A stretch of 64,000 bases of DNA, from positions 868,001 to 932,000 of the forward strand of contig NZ_SHLA01000001.1 of the NCBI RefSeq assembly GCF_004217565.1, written 5' to 3'. The stretch comes from Zhihengliuella halotolerans. GTDB lineage: Bacteria > Actinomycetota > Actinomycetes > Actinomycetales > Micrococcaceae. Positions 36,459 through 44,821 of this stretch are shown piece after piece; the first letter of the stretch is position 1; each line of letters opens with the position of its first letter. The notes under the pieces were generated by a model. That model made no database searches and was not told the DNA's origin. It worked only from the letters and a program-made list of their open reading frames with translations. The translations under genes were made by a program, and so were the position numbers.

Positions 36459-36995
36459 CTACTTTTCAGGACCACTGGCAAAGTGCTCGATGATCCTCTG
36501 CGCGGTCTTTGCTGGAACATCGGACGTGGTGTCGAACCGTGCCTCGTAGGGTGCGGCGTCGATCAGTCGCTCCTGGAGTCCCGAGGCGCGTTCGAGATGC
36601 CACTGAAGATGACCTGCCCGCTGCGGCGAGTACCGGCGTCGAAGCCGATGGAACACCGTCCGCCGGTCCGCGACGAGAAGGACGGGACGGATAGCGACAC
36701 TCAACGCGTCCGAGTAGCGGTGCAGATCTTCTTTGCTCTCGATGACACCGCTGATCACGAGGCGTCGCGGTCCGACGGTCCGGTAGTTGCGCCAGACGGC
36801 AGCCATATTCTCGAGTTCGATGAGAGCGTTGCCGTGCATCGCGTGCGCTGGCGGCCACGATCTGTGGAACCAGTCCACGTCCATGAGGGCGAACGGCCGG
36901 GCGGACCCTTCCAGACGGTCGCCGATATGGTCTAGAACTGAAGTCTTGCCCACTCCGTAGGTGCCGTTGATGAAGATGGCGAAGTCGTCGGTCAT
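36459..36995 (-). CDS. P-loop NTPase / small-molecule kinase-like protein
   Basis: A 178-residue protein with a P-loop close to the N-terminus (IFINGTYGVGKTSVLD, about 7-22), an acidic DVDW segment (39-42) and a probable lid with several arginines (RRTVFHRLRRRY). It resembles adenylylsulfate/shikimate-type kinases and the many actinobacterial AAA kinases of unknown substrate. The ATG is preceded by TACCAT at seven bases (minus strand 37007-37002), so it is likely leaderless; much longer antisense-like extension of the frame is rejected. Confidence 0.72.
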   Translation of the reverse strand: MTDDFAIFINGTYGVGKTSVLDHIGDRLEGSARPFALMDVDWFHRSWPPAHAMHGNALIELENMAAVWRNYRTVGPRRLVISGVIESKEDLHRYSDALSVAIRPVLLVADRRTVFHRLRRRYSPQRAGHLQWHLERASGLQERLIDAAPYEARFDTTSDVPAKTAQRIIEHFASGPEK

Positions 36996-37001
36996 CTCTC
37001 G

Positions 37002-37007
37002 ATGGTA
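37002..37007 (-). promoter_or_regulatory. -10 hexamer TACCAT, leaderless promoter
   Basis: On the minus strand the hexamer ends seven bases before ATG 36995. Confidence 0.45.
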
Positions 37008-37038
37008 GGCGGCGGTGGCACCACCAGAAGCGCTGCGG

Positions 37039-37926
37039 CTACTTCTCCCGTTCGAGCGCGTCGAGGTAAGCGTCCTCGAGTTCCTCGTCGGTCGGCTGTC
37101 CATCGCGCCGCGGCGCCTGCTTCTTGCGTGGCGCACGGTAGGCCGAGTGCTTGATCTCGATGCCGGCGGCCGCGGCTTTCGCCGCTTCCTCCCGGTCTTC
37201 CCGGTTGATGCGCGCCTGTTGCCGGGCCGCCCAGACGAGCGCGACGAAGCCGAGGACGCCGAACGCGAACCACTGCATCGAGTAGGAGAGGTGGTTGCCC
37301 TCCTCGAGCACGGGCCGCTCGAGGGCCTGGGGGACCTCGGCGGCGGCCGGCGTCTCGCGGGCCATGACGCCGTAGGCGCCCTCGGCCACGTCGAATCCGA
37401 GCACCTCCGAGACATGCGGGAGGTCGATCGAGGCGACCTGTCCGGCCGGGGCATCGCGGTTGAGCGTCGGCTCGGCCGGGCGCAGGCGGGCCACGACCTC
37501 TGTCCGCCCCTGCGGCGGTTCCGGCACGACGTCGGGCCGGCCGGCGTGCTCGTTGCCGATCGGCAACCAGCCGCGGTTGATCACTACGACGTCACCGGAC
37601 TCGGTGCGGAACGGCACCAGGACTTCGTAACCCGGGCGCCCGCCCAGTGGGCGGTTGCGCACTACCAGGGTGTCGTCGGTCAGGTATTCGCCGTCGAGGC
37701 GGACCGGCGTCCAGGCCCTCTGCGCTGGCAGTTCGTCGAACAGCGGCGCGGCGTCCGCGTAGGCGACGGGCTCGGCGTCGTAGTTGTTCTCGACGATCTG
37801 GTTGGCGGCGCGGGCCTCGTCGAGGCGGTTCATCTGCCAGTTTCCGAGCCAGGTGCAGGCGGCGGCGAAGACGCAGACGAGCAACAGCCACCCGAACCAG
37901 CGGGTGCTCACGAGAAAGCGGTACAC
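37039..37926 (-). CDS. SURF1 family cytochrome oxidase assembly protein
   Basis: A 295-residue membrane protein that helps assemble the heme centre of cytochrome c oxidase. N-terminal helix (about 10-30, WFGWLLLVCVFAAACTWLGN) with the family QMNRLDEA, the periplasmic domain with RNRPLGGRPGYEVLVPF and VINRGWLP, a C-terminal helix (about 222-240) and a charged tail. It follows a small zinc-motif gene by four bases and lies a few genes from ctaA. Confidence 0.93.
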   Translation of the reverse strand: MYRFLVSTRWFGWLLLVCVFAAACTWLGNWQMNRLDEARAANQIVENNYDAEPVAYADAAPLFDELPAQRAWTPVRLDGEYLTDDTLVVRNRPLGGRPGYEVLVPFRTESGDVVVINRGWLPIGNEHAGRPDVVPEPPQGRTEVVARLRPAEPTLNRDAPAGQVASIDLPHVSEVLGFDVAEGAYGVMARETPAAAEVPQALERPVLEEGNHLSYSMQWFAFGVLGFVALVWAARQQARINREDREEAAKAAAAGIEIKHSAYRAPRKKQAPRRDGQPTDEELEDAYLDALEREK

Positions 37927-37930
37927 GGCG

Positions 37931-38167
37931 TTACTGTTCCTTCGCCTCGAACGGGACGGTTTCTTTCCACAGCCCGCGCTGGGTCAGGTAGTCCTGCAGC
38001 CAGTCGCGGTGCTCCCCGCACGCCAGCCACTGTTTGCGGCGATCTGGCGTGTGGATGCGGGGGTTGTTCCAGAGGACGGACCACTCGGCCCGGGCGCGGC
38101 AGCCCTTGCGCGAGCACGTGGGGGCCTCCGGTCCGCTCTCGCCGGCGAGTTGGCTGAAGAGGCTCAC
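37931..38167 (-). CDS. Small conserved actinobacterial protein with Cys pair
   Basis: A 78-residue basic protein of unknown function with cysteines in TCSRKGCRARAEW and LACGEHRDWL, plus histidines that could together bind zinc. Homologues sit next to SURF1 genes in related genomes and are sometimes mislabelled acetone carboxylase. It overlaps the upstream DUF3099 gene by four bases (ATGA). Confidence 0.75.
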   Translation of the reverse strand: MSLFSQLAGESGPEAPTCSRKGCRARAEWSVLWNNPRIHTPDRRKQWLACGEHRDWLQDYLTQRGLWKETVPFEAKEQ

Positions 38168-38610
38168 TGGCCGTCCTCCTTGGTCTTCGGTGGTGGTGGC
38201 GTGGCAGGGTCGTCATCGAGCTCGCCCTCGAGGGTGACGGGTCCATCGTCTTCTGGGGCAGGCCCGGCGTCGATTCCGGCGTAGGGCGCGTGGTCAATCA
38301 GGCTGGAGGCCGGCTGGTCGCGGTAGTGGTCCTTGCCGGCGCCGTTGGCGATGACGACGGCGACCCACGGCAGCAGGATGGCCCCGGAGAGGCAAACCCA
38401 GACCAGCCAAGAGTCGAGGAAGAAGAACGCGGCGATGAAGCAGGCCACACGGATGCCCATGGTCAGGGTGTACTTGAACATGCGCGAATGCACGTCCGCG
38501 GTGTGGGACTCCTCGGCGTCCGTGATTTTGTGCACGCCGCCGGAGCCGTCCCGCGCCGAACGCGGGCGGGAGCCGGCGTCGTCGAATCCGGAATCAGTTG
38601 AATCGTGCAT
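38164..38610 (-). CDS. DUF3099 family membrane protein
   Basis: A 148-residue protein: an acidic N-terminus, the DUF3099 entry motif ITDAEESHTADVHSRMFKYT (about 29-48), two helices (MGIRVACFIAAFFFLDSWLV and CLSGAILLPWVAVVIANG) and an acidic, proline-rich tail. Function unknown. First gene of a three-gene minus-strand unit with the small Cys protein and SURF1; a run with GGGAAAG precedes the ATG. Confidence 0.85.
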   Translation of the reverse strand: MHDSTDSGFDDAGSRPRSARDGSGGVHKITDAEESHTADVHSRMFKYTLTMGIRVACFIAAFFFLDSWLVWVCLSGAILLPWVAVVIANGAGKDHYRDQPASSLIDHAPYAGIDAGPAPEDDGPVTLEGELDDDPATPPPPKTKEDGQ

Positions 38611-38750
38611 ATTTCTTTCCCACGGGAGCTCCTTTCATTGTCTCACCGACTGGGCCGCTCGCAGAATCCGGGTGGTCGCCGGATAGGATGGCCCAGAATC
38701 ATTGAACGTGGTCCGCGGGTACTCCCGCGGCGACCCGATGGAGGTAATTC

Positions 38751-39476
38751 ATGTCTGACGCGACGGCCCACGAGCCGCGCTCCGTCCTCGTCACCGGCGG
38801 CAACCGGGGGATCGGCCTCGCGATTGCACGGGCCTTCGAGGCCAACGGCGACAAGGTGGCCATCACCTACCGCAGCGGCGAGGTGCCCGAGGGCCTGCTC
38901 GGCGTCACGGCGGACGTGACCGATGCCGCATCGATCGACGAGGCATTCTCTGCGGTCGAAGCCGAGCACGGCCCCGTCGAGGTCCTCGTGGCCAACGCCG
39001 GCGTCACTCGCGACACGCTGCTCATGCGGATGAGCGAGGAGGACTTCACGTCCGTCATCGACACCAACCTCACGGGCGCGTTCCGCGTGATCAAGCGCGC
39101 GACGAAGGGCATGATCCGCCTGCGGAAGGGCCGTGTCGTGCTCATCTCCTCAGTCGTGGGCCTCTACGGTTCGCCGGGGCAGGTCAACTACGCCGCGTCG
39201 AAGGCCGGCCTGGTCGGCATCGCGCGATCGCTGACGCGCGAGCTGGGCGGCCGCGGCATCACGGCCAACGTCGTGGCGCCCGGCTTCATCAACACCGACA
39301 TGACGGCCGCTCTGCCCGAGGAGACGCAGAAGAACTACAAGGCCTCGATTCCGGCCAACCGGTTCGCGGAGCCGGACGAGGTGGCGAACGTCGTCCGCTG
39401 GGTCGCCAGCGACGAGGCCGCCTACATCTCCGGCGCGGTCATCCCGGTCGACGGCGGACTCGGCATGGGCCACTAA
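38751..39476 (+). CDS. fabG: 3-oxoacyl-[acyl-carrier-protein] reductase
   Basis: NADPH-dependent reductase of fatty-acid synthesis. The 241 residues carry TGGNRGIG (about 15-22), NAG at about 83, the catalytic serine in LISSVVGLYG and Y-x3-K in QVNYAASKAG, then VAPGFINTDMT and VDGGLGMGH. GGAGG is well placed before the ATG, and a 7-bp hairpin (38713-38730) sits 20 bases upstream. Neighbourhood and order match mycobacterial fabG1 (mabA), where inhA follows; here a different SDR follows. Confidence 0.92.
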   Translation: MSDATAHEPRSVLVTGGNRGIGLAIARAFEANGDKVAITYRSGEVPEGLLGVTADVTDAASIDEAFSAVEAEHGPVEVLVANAGVTRDTLLMRMSEEDFTSVIDTNLTGAFRVIKRATKGMIRLRKGRVVLISSVVGLYGSPGQVNYAASKAGLVGIARSLTRELGGRGITANVVAPGFINTDMTAALPEETQKNYKASIPANRFAEPDEVANVVRWVASDEAAYISGAVIPVDGGLGMGH

Positions 39477-39592
39477 CCTTAGAGGTTTCCTACAACGGCG
39501 GGGTTGTCCGGGGCTGGCAAAATAGTCACGGGCGCCCGTCGTTGCGGCGCAGGATTTGAAGCTTTCCCACAAATGTACGAAGAGGAGCCAGC

Positions 39593-40366
39593 ATGAGCGA
39601 GACGACGGCAGCGACCGATCTCAGCGGTAAGACGGCCATTGTGACCGGGTCTTCCCGCGGCATCGGCGCCGAGACGGCCAAGCTTTTGGCCGCCGCCGGC
39701 GCCAACGTCGTGGTGAACTACCGGCAGAAGGCGCCGCGCGCGAACAAGGTCGTCGCGGCGATCGAAGAGGCCGGTGGCAAGGCCGTTGCGGTGGGTGCCG
39801 ACCTGACCGACGGCGGCGCGCAGGCGCTCGTCGACGCGGCCGTGGAGAACTTCGGCGGGGTCGACATCCTCGTCCTGAACGCCTCCGGGGGCATGGAGTC
39901 AGGCCTCGGTGAGGATTACGCGCTGCGCCTGAACCGCGACGCCCAGGTCAACATGCTCGAGGCCGCGGCCGCCGTCATGAAGCCGGGTGGCCGCGTCGTG
40001 TTCGTCACGAGCCACCAGGCCCACTTCATCGACACGGTCCCGACCATGGACGCCTATGTCCCGGTTGCGAAGTCCAAGCGGGCCGGCGAGGTCGCTCTGC
40101 GCGAGCGCCTGCCGATGCTCGAGGAGAAGGGCGTGACGTTCGTCGTCGTCTCTGGCGACATGATCGAGGGCACCATCACGGCGACGCTGCTGGATCGCTC
40201 GACGCCGGGTGCGATCGAGGCGCGCCGCGAGGCCGCCGGCAAGCTCTACTCGGTTGAGGAGTTCGCCGCCGAGGTCGCCGCCATGGTCGGCGCCGACGTC
40301 GAGCACGGCCACACGGAGTACGTCGGCGGCGCCGAGGACTTCCTCGCCGCGGGCGGCCGGGCCTAG
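39593..40366 (+). CDS. SDR family oxidoreductase in the inhA position
   Basis: A 257-residue short-chain dehydrogenase with TGSSRGIG (18-25), ADLTDGG and LNASGG. The active-site tyrosine Y155 is followed by lysines at K160 and K162 (AYVPVAKSKRAGE), so the spacing is Y-x4-K or Y-x6-K, not the classical Y-x3-K; Y-x6-K is the spacing of enoyl-ACP reductases such as InhA and FabI. It follows fabG by 116 bases, where mycobacteria have inhA. An enoyl reductase role is possible but the nucleotide motif is of the ordinary SDR type. GAGGAG precedes the ATG; a strong terminator ends the unit. Confidence 0.8.
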   Translation: MSETTAATDLSGKTAIVTGSSRGIGAETAKLLAAAGANVVVNYRQKAPRANKVVAAIEEAGGKAVAVGADLTDGGAQALVDAAVENFGGVDILVLNASGGMESGLGEDYALRLNRDAQVNMLEAAAAVMKPGGRVVFVTSHQAHFIDTVPTMDAYVPVAKSKRAGEVALRERLPMLEEKGVTFVVVSGDMIEGTITATLLDRSTPGAIEARREAAGKLYSVEEFAAEVAAMVGADVEHGHTEYVGGAEDFLAAGGRA

Positions 40367-40382
40367 GCGCCAGCACGACGAC

Positions 40383-40433
40383 GGCGGGGCGCCGGCAGCA
40401 GGTTCACTCCTGCTGCCGGCGCCCCGCCTTTTT
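40383..40433 (+). terminator. Strong rho-independent terminator after the SDR gene
   Basis: A perfect 20-bp stem (40383-40402 with 40409-40428), six-base loop and five T residues. Confidence 0.92.
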
Positions 40434-40487
40434 CGTCTCGTGGATCGCGCCGACAACTGGGCTGAGCCCGCTGTAGTGGCGCCGGTC

Positions 40488-41039
40488 TCAGCCCAGTTGA
40501 CGGCGGTGCCGGAGTTCGTGGAGGCCGTTTGCGCCGCCGGCCGCCCCGGTCTTCCCCGTTCCGTCCGCGTGCCACCCGTGACGCTCGTAGAACTCTACGG
40601 CTCGCGAATTTCCGCGGAGGACCCAGAGGTAGGCGGCCTCGAACCGTGCAGCGAGCAGTTCCTGTTCCACATCCACCAGCAGAGCGTGCCCGACCCGTCG
40701 CCCCCAGTGCAGCGGATGTACGTAGAACCCCGCCAATTCACCGAGGTGGGCCGCGCCTTCATCGCGCCCGGCGCCGAATCCGGCCCAGCCAACGATGCGT
40801 GCGCCGGTTTCCGCGACGAGCAGCCGGTGCGAGACGGGTGACGAATCGTCCGTCGGCTCACCGGCAGCGGAAGCAGTTAGCCACCGTGACCAGGATCTCG
40901 TCCGTCGGGAGACGTCGAGGCCATCGAGCACGTCATCGGGGAGGAGGCCCCGATAGGCGGCTTGCCAAGCTGCGATGTGCACCCGAGCGATCCCTTCGGC
41001 ATCGTCGAGCGTGGCCCAGCGGGTCATCACGTTTCGCAT
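40488..41039 (-). CDS. GNAT N-acetyltransferase
   Basis: A 183-residue acetyltransferase with the usual start RWATLDDAEGIARVHIAAWQ, the acetyl-CoA site GFYVHPLHWGRRVGHALL (about 112-129) and LRGNSRAVEFYERHGW. Substrate unknown. TAGCAT ends seven bases before the ATG on the minus strand (41051-41046), so it is probably leaderless. Confidence 0.85.
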   Translation of the reverse strand: MRNVMTRWATLDDAEGIARVHIAAWQAAYRGLLPDDVLDGLDVSRRTRSWSRWLTASAAGEPTDDSSPVSHRLLVAETGARIVGWAGFGAGRDEGAAHLGELAGFYVHPLHWGRRVGHALLVDVEQELLAARFEAAYLWVLRGNSRAVEFYERHGWHADGTGKTGAAGGANGLHELRHRRQLG

Positions 41040-41045
41040 GGACGA

Positions 41046-41051
41046 ATGCTA
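41046..41051 (-). promoter_or_regulatory. -10 hexamer TAGCAT, leaderless promoter
   Basis: Ends seven bases before ATG 41039 on the minus strand. Confidence 0.45.
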
Positions 41052-41081
41052 TCGGAGGTGCTGATCCGCACCCGGGAACGG

Positions 41082-42791
41082 CTACTTGTCGTCGTCGCCG
41101 GGAGGCGGGCCGCAGACGACCTTGTGCCATGGCGCGTACGTCCAAGTCAGAGTCTCCTTGGGCAGTGTCTCGCTGGCGGAGGTACGGGTGCGGGTGTTGT
41201 TGACGGTGAAGCCCTTCTCGCCACCGGACTCCGGGACGCATTCGTCGGCCTCGTTGTACTTCGTCTCCGGGTCGGTCAGGTTGTAATGCTTGCTAGTGCT
41301 GGTCTTCACGTCCCAGTGCTTCGTGCCCCACAGCCGCGTGTAGACGCGGTCCTGGCCGACCCAGGCCTGGATCATGACCGCGGTGTCGGTGTTGTTCTTC
41401 CACTTCATGTCGATCTGGCCCTCCCAGAGGGTCGCCTCGCGCCCGGCGGGGTAGCGGTCGAACCAGCGGGTGTGCGGGCGGTGCTCGACGTCGTCGTATC
41501 CGGCGAGCCAGCCGACGTTGAACATCTGCGTGGAGATCTGGGACAGGCCGCCGCCGAGCGCCGTCGTCGAGAAACCGGACTCGACGACGCCTGATTCGAA
41601 GTATCCGTTCTCCTTGGTGATCGGGGCGAGGACGCCAATGAGCGAGAACGTCTCCCCGGGCTTGACGATGACGCCGTTGAGCTTGCGCTGGCCAGCCTTG
41701 AGGTTCTGGGTGCGCACCGAATCGTATTTCGGGTAGGGGGTCGAGAACGTGAGGATTTCTTCGTCGATGCCCCAGGCTTCGGCATCCTTGGTCGTGAATT
41801 CCGGCTCGGTGACCTCGGCCTCGGCTGAGACTGAACGCTCCTGCGTGTTGGCGGCGGCGACGATTTTCTCGCCTAGGCCCTTGGGGGAGACTCGCAGGCC
41901 GGTCTTGGAGGGAATGATCTTGGGCTTGCCGTCCTCGAGAACGACGCGCGCCTCGCGCGGTTCCACTCCGAGGTCGGAGTTGTCCTTGCCGAGGGACTCG
42001 ACGATCTCCTCGGCGTCGAGCTCCAGGTCGACGCTGCCGTTCTCCGCAGTGAACGTCGCGGCGCCCGCGAGTAGCTCGGGGGAGAGCTTCGCCGAGTGCC
42101 CCTCGGCGCGCACGGTCACCGTGTCGGCGACGAGCGGCTCGGCCAGGTTCTCCACCGCGCGGTCGAACTCTTCGGCGGGCACGTCCACGGGGTCTGTGGT
42201 CGTGGGCAACTCGATGGTGGAGGCGGGGTCGAACCAGCGCTCGACGACGGTGCCGAAGGCGGCGTCCTGCGCGACCTTCTCACCGGGAACCGGTTCCGTG
42301 ACGGCGGGCTCGACGCCGTCGAACTCGAGGGTGCCCTCAGTCGGGGCGACGTCGAGCGTCTCGGCCGCGGCCTTGAGGGCCGCCGCCAGTTTGGTTTCGT
42401 CGACGGTCAGCTCGGGCGCGACCTCCGAGCCGCCCACGACGTGCTGCCACAGCTTGACGGGGTCGAGCGTGAACCCGGCGTAGCCGGACACCGTCGACTC
42501 CAGGTCGATGCCGAGGCCTGCGTCCGCGGGGTCGATCGACGCGCTCTCGCCGTCAACGGCGACGTCGAACGGCTGCTCCGCCAAGGGCCCGAGCTCCGCG
42601 GTGAGCTTCTCTAGGGCTTCGTCGTTGCTGAGGCCGCCGACGGCGACCCCGTGCACGGTGGTGTCGTGGGGGATCTGGCCGACCAGGGCGTACGCGGTTC
42701 CGGCGTAGCCGCCCGCGAGCACGAGGGCGAGGGATCCGCCGATGATCCAGCCCTTGGCGGCGCGGGAGAGTCCCTTTTTTGATGTGGTCAC
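41082..42791 (-). CDS. VanW family protein with peptidoglycan-binding-like domains
   Basis: A 569-residue envelope protein. A short basic N-terminus and one helix (about 14-35, WIIGGSLALVLAGGYAGTAY) anchor it; the outside part has repeated domains of the PG_binding_4 kind (with GVAVGGLSNDEALEKL and similar), then a VanW domain (about 365-500; NGVIVKPGETFSLIGVLAP, GGGLSQISTQMFNVGWLAG). VanW proteins occur with vancomycin-resistance genes but most, like this, are of unknown role in the cell wall. The start is set at GTG 42791; a TTG at 42848 is in frame but less likely. Confidence 0.87.
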   Translation of the reverse strand: MTTSKKGLSRAAKGWIIGGSLALVLAGGYAGTAYALVGQIPHDTTVHGVAVGGLSNDEALEKLTAELGPLAEQPFDVAVDGESASIDPADAGLGIDLESTVSGYAGFTLDPVKLWQHVVGGSEVAPELTVDETKLAAALKAAAETLDVAPTEGTLEFDGVEPAVTEPVPGEKVAQDAAFGTVVERWFDPASTIELPTTTDPVDVPAEEFDRAVENLAEPLVADTVTVRAEGHSAKLSPELLAGAATFTAENGSVDLELDAEEIVESLGKDNSDLGVEPREARVVLEDGKPKIIPSKTGLRVSPKGLGEKIVAAANTQERSVSAEAEVTEPEFTTKDAEAWGIDEEILTFSTPYPKYDSVRTQNLKAGQRKLNGVIVKPGETFSLIGVLAPITKENGYFESGVVESGFSTTALGGGLSQISTQMFNVGWLAGYDDVEHRPHTRWFDRYPAGREATLWEGQIDMKWKNNTDTAVMIQAWVGQDRVYTRLWGTKHWDVKTSTSKHYNLTDPETKYNEADECVPESGGEKGFTVNNTRTRTSASETLPKETLTWTYAPWHKVVCGPPPGDDDK

Positions 42792-42933
42792 GTGCTTCGA
42801 ATGCTTTCCGGTATGAGGCCAGGGCGGCCGGACGGACCGACCACGCAATAGTACTCAAGGGTAGCGGCGATTCCGGGGGCCGCCGTCCCCGCCGCGCGCC
42901 CGGCGCGAGGTTGTTATCGTTTCGTGCCGCGGC

Positions 42934-43896
42934 CTACAGCCCCGCGTACACGCCGAGCACGTCGAGCCGGGGCAGGTCGATCCTCGCGTCGGCCTCGCTG
43001 GCCAGGGCCTGTTTCGCGCAGTAGGCGACGCCGAGCCCGCTCGCGCGCACCATGTCGAGGTCGTTGGCGCCGTCGCCCGCCGCGATGGTCGCCTCCAGCG
43101 GGAGGCCGAGTTCCTCGGCCCACTGGCGCAGATAGCGTTCCTTGGCGGCCCGGTCGACGACCTCGCCCGCAACGCGCCCGGTCAGCTTGCCGTCGGCGAT
43201 CTCCAGATCGTTGGCGACGGCGAAGTCCAGGCCCAGCTCGTCGGCCAGCGGCCGTAGGATCTGGATGAAACCGCCGGAGACGACGCCGATTCGGTGCCCT
43301 CCGGACCGCAGGGTGCGGACGAGGTCGCGGGCACCGGGGGAGAGCAGGATCCGCTCGCGCACCGCGTCGATCACGCTCGCGTCGAGCCCGGCCAGTGCCT
43401 CGACCCGTGCGTGCAGGCTCTGGGCGAAGTCCAGCTCGCCGCGCATCGCGGCCTCGGTCACCGCCGCGACTTCGGCTTCGCGGCCGGCGTGAGCGGCCAG
43501 CATCTCGATGACCTCCTGCTGGATGAGCGTCGAGTCGACGTCCATGACGAGCAGCTTCGTGGGCGCCTGCATCAGCGACGCCGGCACGACGGCGACGCTC
43601 TCGCCCGTCCGTGCGCTCTCGCCCCACGCCTCGGGTGCGGGCACGCCGGCCTGTGCCAGAGCAGCGGCGACGGCGCTGCGCAGAGCCTCGACGTCGCCGT
43701 CCTCCACCGCGAGCCGAACGCCCGTGTAGCCGATCCCCGGGGCGTGGGTGGCGTCGTCGTGCACCTGCGGCCCCGTCAGGGGGCGGGAGTCGACGACGGT
43801 TCCCAGGTGGGAGACGGTGGCGATGAGCGCCCCGGTCGTGAGCGCCGGGGCGGTGTCGGCGCGGTGGATGTGGACGACGTAGGCGGTGATCTGCAT
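42934..43896 (-). CDS. serB: Phosphoserine phosphatase
   Basis: Last enzyme of serine synthesis. The 320 residues have an N-terminal ACT-like part (1-90) and a HAD domain with nucleophile motif LLVMDVDSTLIQQEVIEML (about 115-133; D119, D121), GVVSGGFIQIL, a motif III lysine in AAKERYL, and AAGDGANDLDMVRASGLGVA. It is divergent from an ABC ATPase gene. Confidence 0.95.
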   Translation of the reverse strand: MQITAYVVHIHRADTAPALTTGALIATVSHLGTVVDSRPLTGPQVHDDATHAPGIGYTGVRLAVEDGDVEALRSAVAAALAQAGVPAPEAWGESARTGESVAVVPASLMQAPTKLLVMDVDSTLIQQEVIEMLAAHAGREAEVAAVTEAAMRGELDFAQSLHARVEALAGLDASVIDAVRERILLSPGARDLVRTLRSGGHRIGVVSGGFIQILRPLADELGLDFAVANDLEIADGKLTGRVAGEVVDRAAKERYLRQWAEELGLPLEATIAAGDGANDLDMVRASGLGVAYCAKQALASEADARIDLPRLDVLGVYAGL

Positions 43897-43992
43897 GCCT
43901 TAGATTTTCCGTCGGGCGGCTCCGGGAGGCAAAAGGCGGGCAGATCATGACGGTTACCGCACGTCGTTTGGTCGATTCGGCGTGCGCTGGCC

Positions 43993-43998
43993 TAGTGT
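43993..43998 (+). promoter_or_regulatory. -10 hexamer TAGTGT, leaderless promoter
   Basis: Ends eight bases before ATG 44006. Confidence 0.45.
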
Positions 43999-44005
43999 TT
44001 TCCTC

Positions 44006-44803
44006 ATGAGTGACGTGTTGGATTTTGCCGCGGTCACGGTCGTCCGCGGCGGTAAGCGACTGCTGGATGCTGTCGACTGGGAGATTCGCGAAGGCGAACG
44101 GTGGGTGGTGCTGGGGCCGAACGGCGCCGGGAAGACCACTCTGATGCAGATCGCGGGAACGCGGATGCACCCGTCGAGCGGCACCGCCTCGATGCTGGGC
44201 GAGACCATGGGCCGGGTCGACGTGTTCGAGCTGCGCCCGCTGATCGGCCTCTCGTCGGCGGCGCTCGCGAATCAGATCCCCGGGCACGAGACCGTGCTCA
44301 ACGTCGTCGTCACCGCCGCCTACGGGACCACGGGCCGCTGGCGCGAGGAGTACGAGAAGATGGACGAGCGGCGCGCGTTCGCCCTGCTGCACGACTGGGG
44401 GATGTCCACCCTGATCAACCGCGAGTTTGCGTCCCTCAGCGAGGGGGAACGCAAGCGAGTTCAGATCGCGCGTGCGCTGATGACGGATCCCGAACTGCTG
44501 ATCCTCGACGAGCCGGCCGCCGGACTCGACCTGGGCGGTCGCGAGGACCTCGTCAAGCGCCTCTCGTTGCTCGCCGCCGATGAGGCCGCGCCGGCCGTCG
44601 TGCTCGTGACCCACCACCTCGAAGAGATCCCGCCGGGCTTCACCCACGTGCTCATGCTGCGCGAGGGCGCCGTCGTCGCGTCCGGCCCGCTCCGCGAGAC
44701 GCTGACCGAGGCCAACTTGGCGGCGACGTTCGATGCCGACCTGAAGCTCATCGCCAACGGCGGGCGCTACACCGCCGTCGCGCGCGACTCCCACGCCGTG
44801 TAG
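44006..44803 (+). CDS. ABC transporter ATP-binding protein
   Basis: A 265-residue ATPase with Walker A LGPNGAGKTTLMQ (about 35-47), signature SLSEGERKRVQIA, Walker B LLILDEPAAGLDLG and THHLEEIP. The replacement of LSGGQ by LSEGE and the lack of a nearby permease resemble the ModF-like/solitary ATPase group. The next gene encodes a TauE-type permease, which does not normally use an ABC ATPase, so its partner is unknown. Confidence 0.85.
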   Translation: MSDVLDFAAVTVVRGGKRLLDAVDWEIREGERWVVLGPNGAGKTTLMQIAGTRMHPSSGTASMLGETMGRVDVFELRPLIGLSSAALANQIPGHETVLNVVVTAAYGTTGRWREEYEKMDERRAFALLHDWGMSTLINREFASLSEGERKRVQIARALMTDPELLILDEPAAGLDLGGREDLVKRLSLLAADEAAPAVVLVTHHLEEIPPGFTHVLMLREGAVVASGPLRETLTEANLAATFDADLKLIANGGRYTAVARDSHAV

Positions 44804-44821
44804 CGGCGCCGGCTTCCCTCC

